Below are positions 18,956 to 29,107 of a DNA stretch of 64,000 nucleotides, piece by piece (the first letter of the stretch is position 1; the number at the start of each line of letters is the position of its first letter). This stretch comes from Pseudomonas indica NBRC 103045 (GTDB lineage Bacteria > Pseudomonadota > Gammaproteobacteria > Pseudomonadales > Pseudomonadaceae): the NCBI RefSeq assembly GCF_002091635.1, contig NZ_BDAC01000006.1, forward strand, positions 186,001 through 250,000, written 5' to 3'. The notes under the pieces are model-generated. The model was given only the letters and a program-made list of their open reading frames with translations. It was not told the DNA's origin and made no database searches. The position numbers were made by a program, and so were the translations under genes.

Positions 18956-19531
18956 ATGCATGCCTCGCCGCAGGTCATCGCCTTGGTCCTGGCCGCCGGG
19001 CGTTCGCGTCGTTTTGGCAGCGACAAGCGCGCCGCCCGGCTACCGGACGGCCAGTCGCTGCTGGCCGCGACCCTGGTGCTTGCCCGGCGCAATTTTCCCG
19101 AGGTGGCCGTGGTGCTGCGCTCCGACGATGAGGCCGAGGCGCTGGGTGTGCCGTCCGGCGTGCGGGTGATCCGCTGTACCGATGCCGATCTCGGCATGGG
19201 CCACAGTCTGGCGGCGGGTGTCGCAGTGTTGGCGGCAGAGCGCTTCCGCGCCATGGCGGTGATGCTCGGCGACATGCCCTGGATCGCCGACGCCAGCCTG
19301 CGCCATCTGGCCGAGTCGGCCGACGTCGACCGTATTGTCTTCCCCCTGCACGACGGCCAGCGCGGCCATCCGGTGCTGTTCGGTCGTCGCTACTGGCAGG
19401 AAATGATGACCCTCACCGGCGACCAGGGCGCGCGCCGGGTGCTGGAAGACCATGAGGAAGCCTGGTTCGGCCTCGAGGTGGATGATCCCGGCGTGTTGCG
19501 CGATGCGGACACGCCAGCGGCGCTCGTCTGA
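18956..19531 (+). CDS. mocA: Molybdenum cofactor cytidylyltransferase
   Basis: Transfers CMP from CTP to molybdopterin to make the MCD cofactor used by xanthine-oxidase-family enzymes such as PaoABC. 191 residues, the same size as E. coli MocA. Nucleotide-binding signature LVLAAGRSRRFGSDK (10-24), GMGHSLAAGVAVLAAE, MLGDMPWI (metal Asp) and HDGQRGHPVLFGRRYW. The GRGHPV-type motif separates MocA from MobA. SD GGAG lies 7 bases before the ATG at 18956. The stop abuts the convergent rlmG stop with no gap. Confidence 0.9.
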   Translation: MHASPQVIALVLAAGRSRRFGSDKRAARLPDGQSLLAATLVLARRNFPEVAVVLRSDDEAEALGVPSGVRVIRCTDADLGMGHSLAAGVAVLAAERFRAMAVMLGDMPWIADASLRHLAESADVDRIVFPLHDGQRGHPVLFGRRYWQEMMTLTGDQGARRVLEDHEEAWFGLEVDDPGVLRDADTPAALV

Positions 19532-20662
19532 TCAGTTGCGCTTGCGGGCGCCGAGAATGACGAACTTGGGTGTCGCGGCGACCTGTTCGACGTTGCCGAA
19601 CAGGCGCTTGAGCTTGATGTGATAACCCAGGTGGCGGTTGCCGACGATACGCAGCTCGCCGCCTTTCGCCAGCGCCGCCTTGGCCTGCTGGAACATGCGC
19701 CAGGCCAGGAAGTCTCCCACCACCTGCTGTTGATGGAACGGCGGATTGCACAACACCAGATCCAACGAGTCCGTCGGTTGGCTGGCCAGCCCGTCGTCGG
19801 CACGGATATCCGCCGGACGGTCGCCCAGCGCGGCCTGCCAGTTTTCCCTGGCCGACTGCACCGCCATGTAGGACTCGTCCACCAGGGTCAGGCGCGCGTT
19901 CGGATTGGCCAACGCACAGACGATGCCGATCACCCCGTTGCCGCAGCCGAGGTCGGCCACCCGGGTGTCCCCCAGATCGGTCGGCAGATGCGGCAGGAAG
20001 GCTCGGGTGCCGATGTCCAGGCCTTCGCGGCAGAACAGGTTGGCGTGGTTGAGCAGTTCGAGGCGCGGCTGTTCCAGGCGGTAGCGGCTGGGGTAGGGCG
20101 AGACCGGTGCCGGCCTTGCCTCTGGCGTGACCTGCAACAGGCGCGCTTTCTTCACTGCCAGCGAGGCCTGGACCGGGCCGACGTACTTTTCCAGCAGATC
20201 GCCCGCCGCGCGCGGCAGGTGTTTGATCATGGCACCGGCTACCACCTGCGCATCGGGTGCCAACTGGCCGTGCAGGCGGATCAGTTGCTCCTCCAGCAGC
20301 GCCAGGGTCTTCGGTACCCGGATCAGCACTCGGTCGAAGGGGCCGGCGGGGATTTCGCTGGCCGGCACGAAACGCACCGCATCGACGGGCAGGCCGTTAC
20401 GCGCGAGGTTCTTGGCCAAGGCCAGATGCGCCAGGTGCGAATCGCCGTTGCTGGTCACCTGCATCTGCGCGGCGAGGGATGCGGCCAGGGCGCCGAAGCT
20501 GTCGTTCAACACCAGGACGCGCGTGTCGGCGGGTAGCGCCTGGGCATGGAGCTGGCTCAGCAGGTATTCGTCGGCGGCGTCGAAGGCTTGCAGCGGATCG
20601 TTCGGTTGCTCGGGTTGGCGGATCAGGTCGAGCTGGGCGAACGGTGAGGTGAGTAGGGGCAT
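19532..20662 (-). CDS. rlmG: 23S rRNA (guanine-1835-N2)-methyltransferase
   Basis: Methylates G1835 of 23S rRNA. 376 residues from the ATG at 20662 (MPLLTSPFAQLDLIRQPEQP). It has the duplicated fold of RlmG/RsmC: a non-catalytic N-half and a catalytic C-half with VADLGCGNGVIGI (SAM motif I, about 229-241) and the NPPFHQQQ active site (about 292-299). RsmC starts differently, and the QPEQPNDPLQAFDAADEYLL start matches RlmG. Confidence 0.92.
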   Translation of the reverse strand: MPLLTSPFAQLDLIRQPEQPNDPLQAFDAADEYLLSQLHAQALPADTRVLVLNDSFGALAASLAAQMQVTSNGDSHLAHLALAKNLARNGLPVDAVRFVPASEIPAGPFDRVLIRVPKTLALLEEQLIRLHGQLAPDAQVVAGAMIKHLPRAAGDLLEKYVGPVQASLAVKKARLLQVTPEARPAPVSPYPSRYRLEQPRLELLNHANLFCREGLDIGTRAFLPHLPTDLGDTRVADLGCGNGVIGIVCALANPNARLTLVDESYMAVQSARENWQAALGDRPADIRADDGLASQPTDSLDLVLCNPPFHQQQVVGDFLAWRMFQQAKAALAKGGELRIVGNRHLGYHIKLKRLFGNVEQVAATPKFVILGARKRN

Positions 20663-21982
<1,320 letters not shown>

Positions 21983-22102
21983 TAAGGCCCTGCTGTCCGA
22001 GGGTGTTTGCTGCGCGTGCTTTGGGGGACACTGGATGGGCGCGGCATGGCCGGCAGCGTTGCCGGTCGTGCCACCGTCGAGTCGAATCCCCTGGGGGCGG
22101 AC

Positions 22103-22879
22103 ATGACAGCCAGCGAAGACAAGTACACCGGCGAGACGCTACTGGACGTCCATAGCTGGTCGCCGAACCTGTTCAGCCTGCGTTGTACGCGGGCCTCCGG
22201 GTTCCGCTTCCGTGCCGGCCAGTTCGCCCGCCTGGGTGTGCGCAAGGCCGACGGCAACGTGGTCTGGCGTGCTTATTCGATGGTCTCGGCACCCCATGAC
22301 GACTACCTCGAGTTCTTTTCCATCGTGGTCCCGGGCGGTGAGTTCACCAGCGAACTGAGCCGCCTGCGCGTTGGCGATCCGCTGCTGGTGGACAAGCAGG
22401 CCTTCGGCTTCCTCACCCTGGACCGCTTCCCTGACGGACGCGACCTCTGGCTGCTGGCCACCGGCACCGGGCTGGCGCCGTTCCTCTCGATCCTGCAGGA
22501 CATGGAAGTCTGGCAGCGCTTCGAGCGCATCCTGCTGGTCTACAGCGCCCGTACCGCCAGCGAGCTGGCCTATCAGGCGCTGATCCGGGAGATACCCACG
22601 CGCGACTACCTGGAGGGCGCGGGCCGCAAGCTGGCCTACCTGCCGGTGGTCACCCGGGAAGAAGTGTCCGGTGCGCTGCACGGGCGGATCACTACGCTGA
22701 TCGAGAGCGGCGAACTGGAGCGCGCCGCTGGCCTGGCGCTGGACCCGCAGCATTCGCGCCTGATGCTGTGCGGCAATCCGCAGATGATCGAGGATTGCCG
22801 CGCGTTGCTGAAAACCCGCGGCATGCAACTCAGCCTGACCCGGCGGCCCGGGCAGGTGGCGGTGGAGAACTACTGGTAG
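22103..22879 (+). CDS. fpr: Ferredoxin/flavodoxin-NADP reductase
   Basis: FAD enzyme moving electrons between NADPH and ferredoxin or flavodoxin. 258 residues from the ATG at 22103 (MTASEDKYTGETLLDVHSWS), the usual length. FAD-binding RAYSMVSAPHDDYLEFFS (about 51-68, the RxYS motif), then GEFTSELSRL, NADPH-binding LLATGTGLAPFLSIL (about 113-127), LMLCGNPQMIEDCR, and the C-terminal VAVENYW with terminal aromatic, typical of bacterial Fpr. Confidence 0.92.
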   Translation: MTASEDKYTGETLLDVHSWSPNLFSLRCTRASGFRFRAGQFARLGVRKADGNVVWRAYSMVSAPHDDYLEFFSIVVPGGEFTSELSRLRVGDPLLVDKQAFGFLTLDRFPDGRDLWLLATGTGLAPFLSILQDMEVWQRFERILLVYSARTASELAYQALIREIPTRDYLEGAGRKLAYLPVVTREEVSGALHGRITTLIESGELERAAGLALDPQHSRLMLCGNPQMIEDCRALLKTRGMQLSLTRRPGQVAVENYW

Positions 22880-22897
22880 GCGCGTGGAGTACGGCCG

Positions 22898-23314
22898 TCA
22901 ACCCTGGCGGTCGTTCTGCGCCTTCAGCAGGTCGCGGATTTCCGTCAGCAGAAGTTCTTCCTTGCTCGGCGCCGGCGGGGCGCTGGGGGCTTCGGCTTCC
23001 TTGCGCTTGAGGTGGTTGATCGCCTTCACGCCCAGGAAGATGGCGAAGGCGATGATGATGAAGTCCACCACTGTCTGGATGAACTTGCCATAGGAGAGGG
23101 TCACGGCGGGGACGTCGCCTTCGGCGGCCTTGAGCACGATGGCCAGGTCGGAGAAATCCACGCCGCCGATGAGGATGCCCAGTGGCGGCATGATCACGTC
23201 GCCGACGAAGGACGACACGATCTTGCCGAAGGCTGCGCCGATGATGATACCGACCGCCATGTCGACCACGTTGCCGCGCACGGCGAAGGCCTTGAATTCA
23301 CTGAGCAGACTCAT
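22898..23314 (-). CDS. mscL: Large-conductance mechanosensitive channel
   Basis: Pentameric tension-gated pore releasing solutes on osmotic downshock. 138 residues with the N-terminal helix [20 protein letters not shown], pore TM1 [25 protein letters not shown], periplasmic loop, TM2 [20 protein letters not shown], and a C-terminal bundle ending [18 protein letters not shown]. Standard length and sequence. Confidence 0.97.
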   Translation of the reverse strand: MSLLSEFKAFAVRGNVVDMAVGIIIGAAFGKIVSSFVGDVIMPPLGILIGGVDFSDLAIVLKAAEGDVPAVTLSYGKFIQTVVDFIIIAFAIFLGVKAINHLKRKEAEAPSAPPAPSKEELLLTEIRDLLKAQNDRQG

Positions 23315-23637
23315 GCGGGTACTCCCTGTTTTTGACTGAAGATGCCGGGCAGTTTAATCCAGCCGGACGCGGTCTGCCGGCTCGCTGCCAGCACGTCGGC
23401 CCGAGTTAATGACCCGGACGCCCCGGCGTGGTTCCCGAAACGGCCGCGTCTCGCCGTGTCGTACCTCCCGTTTCCCCATGGAATCTCGCACGGCTTCATG
23501 CGCGGGGCTGCAAAGGTCTCCGGGACCGCGCACCTGAAGCCACACGGCGGAAAAGCGGAGGGCCAAACCGATAGCCGCAGGCCATCCCGCCGTCGCTGCG
23601 CTAGGCTGAGTACTGCAATGGACCGGAGGGACAGCCA
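23315..23637. other. Gap between mscL and the first ydcH-like gene
   Basis: 323 bases with divergent genes on either side. The sequence is GC-rich, has no credible gene, repeat or strong hairpin that I could see. GGAGGG precedes the small gene at 23638. Confidence 0.4.
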
Positions 23638-23883
23638 ATGCCACTCGAGCATCATCCTTTGTCGCGCGAATTCCCGGAATACCACAGCGAAATGCGGCAG
23701 TTGCTGCAGACATCGGTCAACTTCTCCCGCCTGGCGGAGGAGTACCAGGCGCTGGACCGCCGCATCTACCTGATCGAGGACGGTCGCGAGACCCTGGACG
23801 ACCTGTCGCTGCAGGGGCTGAAGCTGCAGCGGGTGATCCTCAAGGACGAGATCGCCGCCTGTCTCAAGCAGGCCGGTGGGTGA
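23638..23883 (+). CDS. YdcH-family small coiled-coil protein (DUF465), first copy
   Basis: 81 residues, mostly one charged helix hairpin. The family start HHPLSREFPEYHSEMRQLL and the YQALDRRIYLIEDGRETLDD middle match DUF465/YdcH. The end LKLQRVILKDEIAACLKQ is the conserved K-D-E-I/L helix. SD GGAGGG lies 8 bases before the ATG. Function unknown. A paralogue follows 78 bases later. Confidence 0.85.
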   Translation: MPLEHHPLSREFPEYHSEMRQLLQTSVNFSRLAEEYQALDRRIYLIEDGRETLDDLSLQGLKLQRVILKDEIAACLKQAGG

Positions 23884-23961
23884 GGGGCGCTTGATCGGCG
23901 TCAATGGGGGCGGCGGAAGGCGCGGCTAGGCTGGAGGCTCTTTCGCTTGAGGAGCTTTTCC

Positions 23962-24234
23962 ATGCACGTCGAACACCATCCGCTGATCAAGGATTTCCCC
24001 GAGCTGCGCGAGCAACTGCACAGCCTGCGTGAAACCGACAGCCACTTCGCCCAGCAGGCCGACGAATACGAAGCGCTGGACAAGCGCATCTGCCGCATCG
24101 AGGAGGGCACCGAAACGCTCGACGATGCCGGCTTGTCCGCGCTCAAGCAGCAGCGCGTGCTGCTCAAGGACGAACTGGCGCGCAAACTGAAGAAAAAGGC
24201 CGGTGGCGCCTGCTGCGGCTGCTGCGGAGGCTGA
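23962..24234 (+). CDS. YdcH-family protein (DUF465), second copy with Cys-rich tail
   Basis: 90 residues from the ATG at 23962 (SD GAGGAG upstream). Same plan as its neighbour: HHPLIKDFPELREQLHSLRE, YEALDKRICRIEEGTETLDD, LKQQRVLLKDELARKLKKK. The difference is a short tail GGACCGCCGG ending the protein, with four Cys in two CC pairs, suggesting metal or disulfide chemistry. It lies 57 bases before radA. Function unknown. Confidence 0.85.
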   Translation: MHVEHHPLIKDFPELREQLHSLRETDSHFAQQADEYEALDKRICRIEEGTETLDDAGLSALKQQRVLLKDELARKLKKKAGGACCGCCGG

Positions 24235-24291
24235 TCCCCGCGCCGCCTGCGGCTATCATGCGAGCTTTCGTTTTTCCGACAGGAGTTCGCG

Positions 24292-25650
24292 ATGGCCAAG
24301 GCCAAGCGCATGTACGGCTGCACCGAGTGCGGCGCCACTTTCCCCAAATGGGCCGGCCAGTGCGGCGAGTGCGGTGCGTGGAACACCCTGGTGGAAACCG
24401 TGGTGGAGGGGGCGACGCCCTCCGGGCGCACCGGCTGGGCCGGCGACCAGGCGCAGATCAAGACCCTGGCGGAAGTCAGCGTCGAAGAGGTGCCGCGTTT
24501 TTCCACCGCGTCCGGTGAGCTGGACCGCGTACTCGGCGGCGGCCTGGTCGATGGCTCGGTGGTGCTGATCGGCGGCGACCCCGGTATCGGCAAGTCCACC
24601 ATCCTCCTGCAGACCCTCTGCAACATCGCCCAGCGCTTCCCGGCGCTGTATGTCACCGGCGAGGAATCCCAGCAGCAGGTGGCGATGCGCGCCCGCCGCC
24701 TGGACCTGCCGCAAGATCGGTTGAAGGTCATGACCGAGACTTGCATCGAAACCATCATCGCCACCGCCCGGCGCGAGCAGCCCAAGGTGATGGTGATCGA
24801 CTCGATCCAGACCATCTTCACCGAGCAGCTCCAGTCCGCTCCCGGCGGCGTCGCCCAGGTGCGTGAGAGCGCGGCGTTGCTGGTGCGTTTCGCCAAGCAG
24901 AGCGGCACGGCGGTGTTCCTGGTCGGCCACGTGACCAAGGAGGGCGCCCTGGCCGGGCCGCGCGTGCTGGAGCACATGGTGGACACGGTGCTGTATTTCG
25001 AAGGCGAGTCCGATGGCCGCCTGCGCCTGCTGCGGGCGGTGAAGAACCGCTTCGGCGCGGTCAACGAACTGGGCGTGTTCGGCATGACCGACAAGGGCCT
25101 GAAGGAGGTTTCCAACCCGTCGGCGATCTTCCTCACCCGCGCCCAGGAGTCGGTGCCCGGCAGCGTGGTCATGGCCACTTGGGAAGGTTCGCGGCCGATG
25201 CTGGTGGAAGTACAGGCGCTGGTGGACACCAGTCACTTGGCCAACCCGCGCCGGGTGACCCTGGGCCTGGACCAGAACCGCCTGGCCATGCTCCTGGCCG
25301 TGCTGCACCGGCATGGCGGTATCCCCACCTACGATCAGGACGTGTTCCTCAATGTCGTCGGCGGGGTGAAGGTGCTGGAAACCGCATCGGACCTGGCGCT
25401 GATGGCCGCGGTGATCTCCAGTCTGCGCAACCGGCCGTTGCCGCACGACCTGCTGGTATTCGGCGAGATCGGCCTGTCCGGCGAAATCCGCCCGGTGCCG
25501 AGCGGCCAGGAGCGTCTCAAGGAAGCCGCCAAACATGGCTTCAAGCGCGCCATCGTGCCCAAGGGCAACGCCCCCAAGGAAGCTCCGGCCGGTTTGCAGG
25601 TGATTGCGGTGACACGCCTGGAACAGGCGTTGGATGCGCTTTTTGAATAA
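24292..25650 (+). CDS. radA: DNA repair protein RadA
   Basis: RecA-like ATPase that drives branch migration in recombinational repair. 452 residues: an N-terminal zinc finger CTECGATFPKWAGQCGECGA (8-27, CxxC...CxxC), Walker A GGDPGIGKSTILL (about 94-106), Walker B VMVIDSIQTI, the RadA-specific KNRFG motif (about 250-254), and a C-terminal Lon-like domain with GEIGLSGEIRPV, lacking protease residues. Normal length. Confidence 0.97.
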   Translation: MAKAKRMYGCTECGATFPKWAGQCGECGAWNTLVETVVEGATPSGRTGWAGDQAQIKTLAEVSVEEVPRFSTASGELDRVLGGGLVDGSVVLIGGDPGIGKSTILLQTLCNIAQRFPALYVTGEESQQQVAMRARRLDLPQDRLKVMTETCIETIIATARREQPKVMVIDSIQTIFTEQLQSAPGGVAQVRESAALLVRFAKQSGTAVFLVGHVTKEGALAGPRVLEHMVDTVLYFEGESDGRLRLLRAVKNRFGAVNELGVFGMTDKGLKEVSNPSAIFLTRAQESVPGSVVMATWEGSRPMLVEVQALVDTSHLANPRRVTLGLDQNRLAMLLAVLHRHGGIPTYDQDVFLNVVGGVKVLETASDLALMAAVISSLRNRPLPHDLLVFGEIGLSGEIRPVPSGQERLKEAAKHGFKRAIVPKGNAPKEAPAGLQVIAVTRLEQALDALFE

Positions 25651-25651
25651 A

Positions 25652-25762
25652 AACAGCGGCAAGCTGCAAGCTTCAAGCGGCAAGAAAGCCGAGTGGTGCC
25701 TGACGTTGGGGTAAGGTCTTCACCGTGCTGCTTTTTCTGCAGCTTGAAGCTTGCCGCTGCTT
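25652..25762. repeat. Inverted AGCGGCAAGCTGCAAGC repeat between radA and mapZ
   Basis: The 112-base gap between convergent radA and mapZ holds two diverged inverted arms: left AACAGCGGCAAGCTGCAAGC and more, right arm ending GCAGCTTGAAGCTTGCCGCT. Each arm also contains its own AAGCTT-centred palindrome. Placement between two stops suggests a bidirectional terminator. A related run (AGCAGCGGCAAGCGGCAAGC) occurs at about 29076..29100, downstream of morA. Confidence 0.7.
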
Positions 25763-26131
25763 TCAAGTCTCCCCAAGAGCGGCGAGGTCGCGTTCCAACA
25801 GGTCTTCGTCGCCCAGGTTGAGTTCGATCAGCCGGCGCAGATGGCTGATGGAGTCGAGATCGATGTGGCGGCAGACGAAGCCGAGCTGCTCGTTCTGGGT
25901 CCGGGTCAGGACCACTTCCATCCGTACGTGGATATCGGAACTCAGGCGGATGTCCGCCAGGAAGGGTTGGTTCGGGTCGCCGTTCCAGCCCTGCGGGCGT
26001 TCCACCAGCAGGCCTTTCAGCGACAGGTCGTGCAGGACGACCTTCCAGCGCCGGTCGCCCTGGCTCAGTTCGGTATCGGCGTCGAACTCGACGCGGTGGA
26101 AGCGTCGACGCTCATTGGCAGGCTCGTTCAT
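25763..26131 (-). CDS. mapZ: PilZ-domain c-di-GMP receptor MapZ
   Basis: Single-domain PilZ protein of 122 residues. In P. aeruginosa its counterpart (PA4608, MapZ) binds c-di-GMP and inhibits the chemotaxis methyltransferase CheR1. Ligand motifs are present: RRRFHR (about 8-13, the RxxxR) and DLSLKG (about 36-41, the DxSxxG). The end [26 protein letters not shown] closely matches MapZ. The ATG at 26131 is used; an in-frame GTG lies just before it. It neighbours morA, a c-di-GMP turnover enzyme, two genes away. Confidence 0.92.
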   Translation of the reverse strand: MNEPANERRRFHRVEFDADTELSQGDRRWKVVLHDLSLKGLLVERPQGWNGDPNQPFLADIRLSSDIHVRMEVVLTRTQNEQLGFVCRHIDLDSISHLRRLIELNLGDEDLLERDLAALGET

Positions 26132-26242
26132 CACGGGGTTCCTCTGCGGGTTCTATCCACTATAGCCAAGCTGGTCGAGACCCACCCGGCGCTCGCTCCG
26201 CAAAACATGGGACCTTTACCCGGCAGCAAGGTTTGGCCGTGC

Positions 26243-26381
26243 GAGCCAATTCACGATCTCGCGAGCTAGAGCCCTGCAAGGCGAAAACAGGCGAGGAAGC
26301 GGAGTTTACAGCTGTAAATGAGCATTCCGAGCCTGTTTTCAACGCAGTAGGGCCGACGCGCAGCAGATCGTGAATAGGCTC
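26243..26381. mobile_element. MITE-like repeat, copy A
   Basis: 139 bases bounded by GAGCCAATTCACGATCT and its near-perfect inverse AGATCGTGAATAGGCTC (one mismatch). The core reads GCGGAGTTTACAGCTGTAAA followed by TGAGCATT, then TTTTCAACGCAGTA. The same core, inverted, occurs in copy B at 26933..27088. No coding capacity. The right end stops one base before the stop codon of the methyltransferase gene. Confidence 0.75.
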
Positions 26382-26843
26382 TCACAGCCAGCGGCGAACG
26401 CGGGCTTGATAAGCCCGGTAGGTATCGCCGAACAGCCGGGTCAGCAGGCTTTCCTCGTAGCGGATGACCCCGCGGTTCATGCAAACGATCAACAAAGGCA
26501 GCAACAGCCAGGGCCAGAGGTTGGCGAGCAGCAGGCCGATGCCGCAATAGATCAGCGTATCGCCCAGGTAGATGGGATTGCGCGAGAAGCGGAAAGGGCC
26601 TTTTTCCAGCAGTTGCTGCGGCTTGCGGAACGGGTTGATGGTGGTCTTGTGGCGGGCCATCAGCAAGGCGGCCCAGATCATCAGCAACAGCCCCGCATCG
26701 ATCAGTCCCCAGCCGGCGTAACGGGTCCAATCGTTGTCCGGCAGCGGGATCGGCAACTGACGGCTCAGGGCCCAGGCGAAGAGGACGAAAATCAGGTAGA
26801 TCAGCGGCGGAGCGAGGGTGACTCCAGCGGAGCGGACAGCCAT
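26382..26843 (-). CDS. Integral-membrane methyltransferase (ICMT/PEMT-like)
   Basis: 153 residues with about four membrane segments. The SAM-binding signature of phospholipid/isoprenylcysteine-type methyltransferases is clear: GPFRFSRNPIYLGDTLIYCG (about 81-100), then a later E-E-SLLTRLFGDTYRAYQARV helix (conserved Glu and Tyr). Members act on small lipids, thiols or amines; the substrate here is unknown. The gene is bracketed by two inverted MITE-like repeats, one touching its stop codon and the other about 90 bases upstream of its start. Confidence 0.85.
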   Translation of the reverse strand: MAVRSAGVTLAPPLIYLIFVLFAWALSRQLPIPLPDNDWTRYAGWGLIDAGLLLMIWAALLMARHKTTINPFRKPQQLLEKGPFRFSRNPIYLGDTLIYCGIGLLLANLWPWLLLPLLIVCMNRGVIRYEESLLTRLFGDTYRAYQARVRRWL

Positions 26844-26932
26844 GGGGGGCCTCCTGGCGATGACATGAGGCGCAGTGTAGGGCCTTCCGGCTTCGGTTTG
26901 ACAGGGAGGGGAGTGTCGCCAAAGCTCCTTAC

Positions 26933-27088
26933 CAGGCCGTTGAAAAACTACCTACGTTGCCGATACTGCGTTAAAAACGACCTCGGATGCGAGCCCAGTC
27001 AAAATGCTCATTTACAGCATGTAAACTCCGCTTTTTCGGCCGTTTTTGCCTTGTCTCGGCTGCCTCGCCTACGTTTTTCAACGGCCTG
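26933..27088. mobile_element. MITE-like repeat, copy B
   Basis: 156 bases bounded by CAGGCCGTTGAAAAACTACC and the inverse ending TTTTTCAACGGCCTG. The core (AATGCTCATTTACAGCATGT then AAACTCCGC) is the reverse complement of the core in copy A, so the two elements are one family in opposite orientation with different ends. It lies just upstream of the DUF3015 gene and could carry or disturb its promoter. Confidence 0.8.
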
Positions 27089-27126
27089 TTAGGCGGTTTT
27101 GTTTCCTAAAAATGACGGAGCGCAAT

Positions 27127-27633
27127 ATGGACAAGCGACTGTTAGGCAAGGGCCTGATCTTCGGTTTGATGAGCATGGCCAGCGTGGCGGCCCACGCGGA
27201 TGCGGCCGGCGGCAACGGCTGCGGCTGGGGCAACATGCTGTTCGAGGGCCAGCGCGGCCTGATCCCCCACTTGCTGGCCACCACCACCAACGGCACTTCG
27301 GGCAACGCCACCTTCGGCATGACCTCCGGCACCAATGGCTGCGACACCAACGTCAAGCTGGGCTACGGCGGACGTTCGATCCTGGCCATGAACGGCATGC
27401 TCGACAACATTGCCGAAGACATGGCGTTGGGGCAGGGCGAGGCGCTGGATGCCTATGCCACGCTGCTGGGGATCGAGCAGGCCGACCGGGCTCACTTCGC
27501 CAAGGTGACCCAGGAGAATTTCGACCGGATTTTCTCGTCCCCCGATGTCACCGGTGAGCAGGTGCTGGCCGCTACGCTGGATGTGATGAGCCGCGACAAG
27601 CAGTTGGCGCGTTACGCCAGGCAGCCTGCCTGA
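27127..27633 (+). CDS. DUF3015 secreted/periplasmic protein
   Basis: 168 residues from the ATG at 27127. Signal peptide (MDKRLLGKGLIFGLMSMASV, cut near AHA-DA), then the DUF3015 start NGCGWGNMLFEGQRGLIPHLL, TTTNGTSGNATFGMTSGTNGC and ILAMNGMLDNIAEDMALGQG. Two Cys (in NGCGWG and NGCDTN) could pair. A conserved gene of pseudomonads with no known role (PA4607-like, from memory). Confidence 0.85.
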   Translation: MDKRLLGKGLIFGLMSMASVAAHADAAGGNGCGWGNMLFEGQRGLIPHLLATTTNGTSGNATFGMTSGTNGCDTNVKLGYGGRSILAMNGMLDNIAEDMALGQGEALDAYATLLGIEQADRAHFAKVTQENFDRIFSSPDVTGEQVLAATLDVMSRDKQLARYARQPA

Positions 27634-27656
27634 TGGTATCCACCGATCGCGAATGA

Positions 27657-27688
27657 AAAAGCCCGGCACTCATGGCCGGGCTTTTTTC
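27657..27688. terminator. Bidirectional terminator between DUF3015 gene and glyA
   Basis: A-tract, AGCCCGGC, ACTCAT, GGCCGGGCT, T-tract: a GC-rich stem flanked by A's and T's on both sides, so it can work for both convergent genes. Confidence 0.9.
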
Positions 27689-27701
27689 TTCAACGCTTCG
27701 C

Positions 27702-28958
27702 TTACTTGCCGTACACCGGGAACTTGGCGCAGACGGCGCGAACCTGCTCGCGTACGCGGTCGACCACGGACTCATCGCCCATGTGGTCGAGGATGTCGCA
27801 GATCCAGTTGGCCAGTTCGCGGCACTCGACTTCCTTGAAGCCACGGGTGGTCACGGCCGGGGTGCCGATGCGCAGGCCCGAGGTGACGAACGGCGAGCGC
27901 GGGTCGTTCGGTACGGCGTTCTTGTTCACGGTGATGAAGGCGCGGCCGAGGGCGGCGTCCGCATCCTTGCCGGTGATGTCCTGCTTGATCAGGCTGAGCA
28001 GGAACAGGTGGTTCTGGGTGCCACCGGAGACCACGTCGAAGCCGCGGTCGACGAACACCTGGGCCATGGCCTGGGCGTTCTTCACCACTTGCTCTTGGTA
28101 GGCCTTGAACTCGGAGGACAGGGCTTCCTTGAAGCACACGGCCTTGGCCGCGATCACGTGCATCAGCGGGCCGCCCTGGCCGCCGGGGAACACGGCGGAG
28201 TTCAGCTTCTTCTCGATCTCTTCGTTGGCCTTGGCCAGGATCAGGCCGCCGCGCGGGCCGCGCAGGGTCTTGTGGGTGGTGGTGGTGACCACGTCGGCGA
28301 GCGGTACCGGGTTCGGGTACACGCCGGCGGCGACCAGGCCGGCCACGTGGGCCATGTCGACGAACAGGTAGGCGCCGACTTTATCGGCGATCTCGCGGAA
28401 GCGCGGGAAATCCAGGACCTGGGAGTAGGCGGAGAAGCCGGCGATGATCATCTTCGGCTTGTGCTCGACGGCCAGGCGCTCCACTTCGTCGTAGTCGATC
28501 AGGCCGGTTTCCGGATTCAGGCCGTACTGCACGGCGTTGTAGATCTTGCCGGAGAAGTTGACGCTGGCGCCGTGGGTCAGGTGGCCGCCGTGGGCCAGGC
28601 TCATGCCGAGGACGGTCTCGCCCGGCTTGACCAGCGCCTGGAACACCGCGCTGTTGGCCTGGGAGCCAGAGTGCGGCTGGACGTTGGCGTAGTCGGCGCC
28701 GAACAGCTCCTTGGCGCGGTCGATGGCCAGTTGCTCGACGATGTCGACGTACTCGCAGCCGCCGTAGTAGCGCTTGTGCGGGTAGCCTTCGGCGTACTTG
28801 TTGGTCAGGACGGAACCCTGGGCTTCCATCACCGCCGGGCTGGTGTAGTTCTCGGAGGCGATCAGCTCGATGTGCTCTTCCTGGCGCTGGGCTTCTTGCT
28901 CCATCGCGGCGAACAGGTCGGCATCGTAGCGGGCGAGGGTCAAATCACGGCTGAACAT
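27702..28958 (-). CDS. glyA: Serine hydroxymethyltransferase
   Basis: PLP enzyme converting serine and tetrahydrofolate to glycine and methylene-tetrahydrofolate. 418 residues, the standard bacterial length. [19 protein letters not shown] (about 27-45), [15 protein letters not shown], the PLP lysine in [16 protein letters not shown] (about 222-237, Lys 229), and the [18 protein letters not shown] end ([15 protein letters not shown]). Pseudomonads often carry more than one glyA; which copy this is cannot be settled here. Confidence 0.97.
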   Translation of the reverse strand: MFSRDLTLARYDADLFAAMEQEAQRQEEHIELIASENYTSPAVMEAQGSVLTNKYAEGYPHKRYYGGCEYVDIVEQLAIDRAKELFGADYANVQPHSGSQANSAVFQALVKPGETVLGMSLAHGGHLTHGASVNFSGKIYNAVQYGLNPETGLIDYDEVERLAVEHKPKMIIAGFSAYSQVLDFPRFREIADKVGAYLFVDMAHVAGLVAAGVYPNPVPLADVVTTTTHKTLRGPRGGLILAKANEEIEKKLNSAVFPGGQGGPLMHVIAAKAVCFKEALSSEFKAYQEQVVKNAQAMAQVFVDRGFDVVSGGTQNHLFLLSLIKQDITGKDADAALGRAFITVNKNAVPNDPRSPFVTSGLRIGTPAVTTRGFKEVECRELANWICDILDHMGDESVVDRVREQVRAVCAKFPVYGK

Positions 28959-29107
28959 GGCAATCCCCTGAGAATCAGCTGGGCGGTAGTGAGAGGGCGC
29001 AGATTCTACCCCATCCGTCGCTGGCAGGCATATGAAGGTCGGTCATGTGACAGACAAGCGGGGTTCATCAGAAAAGCAGCGGCAAGCGGCAAGCGAGCGG
29101 AGAGCGG

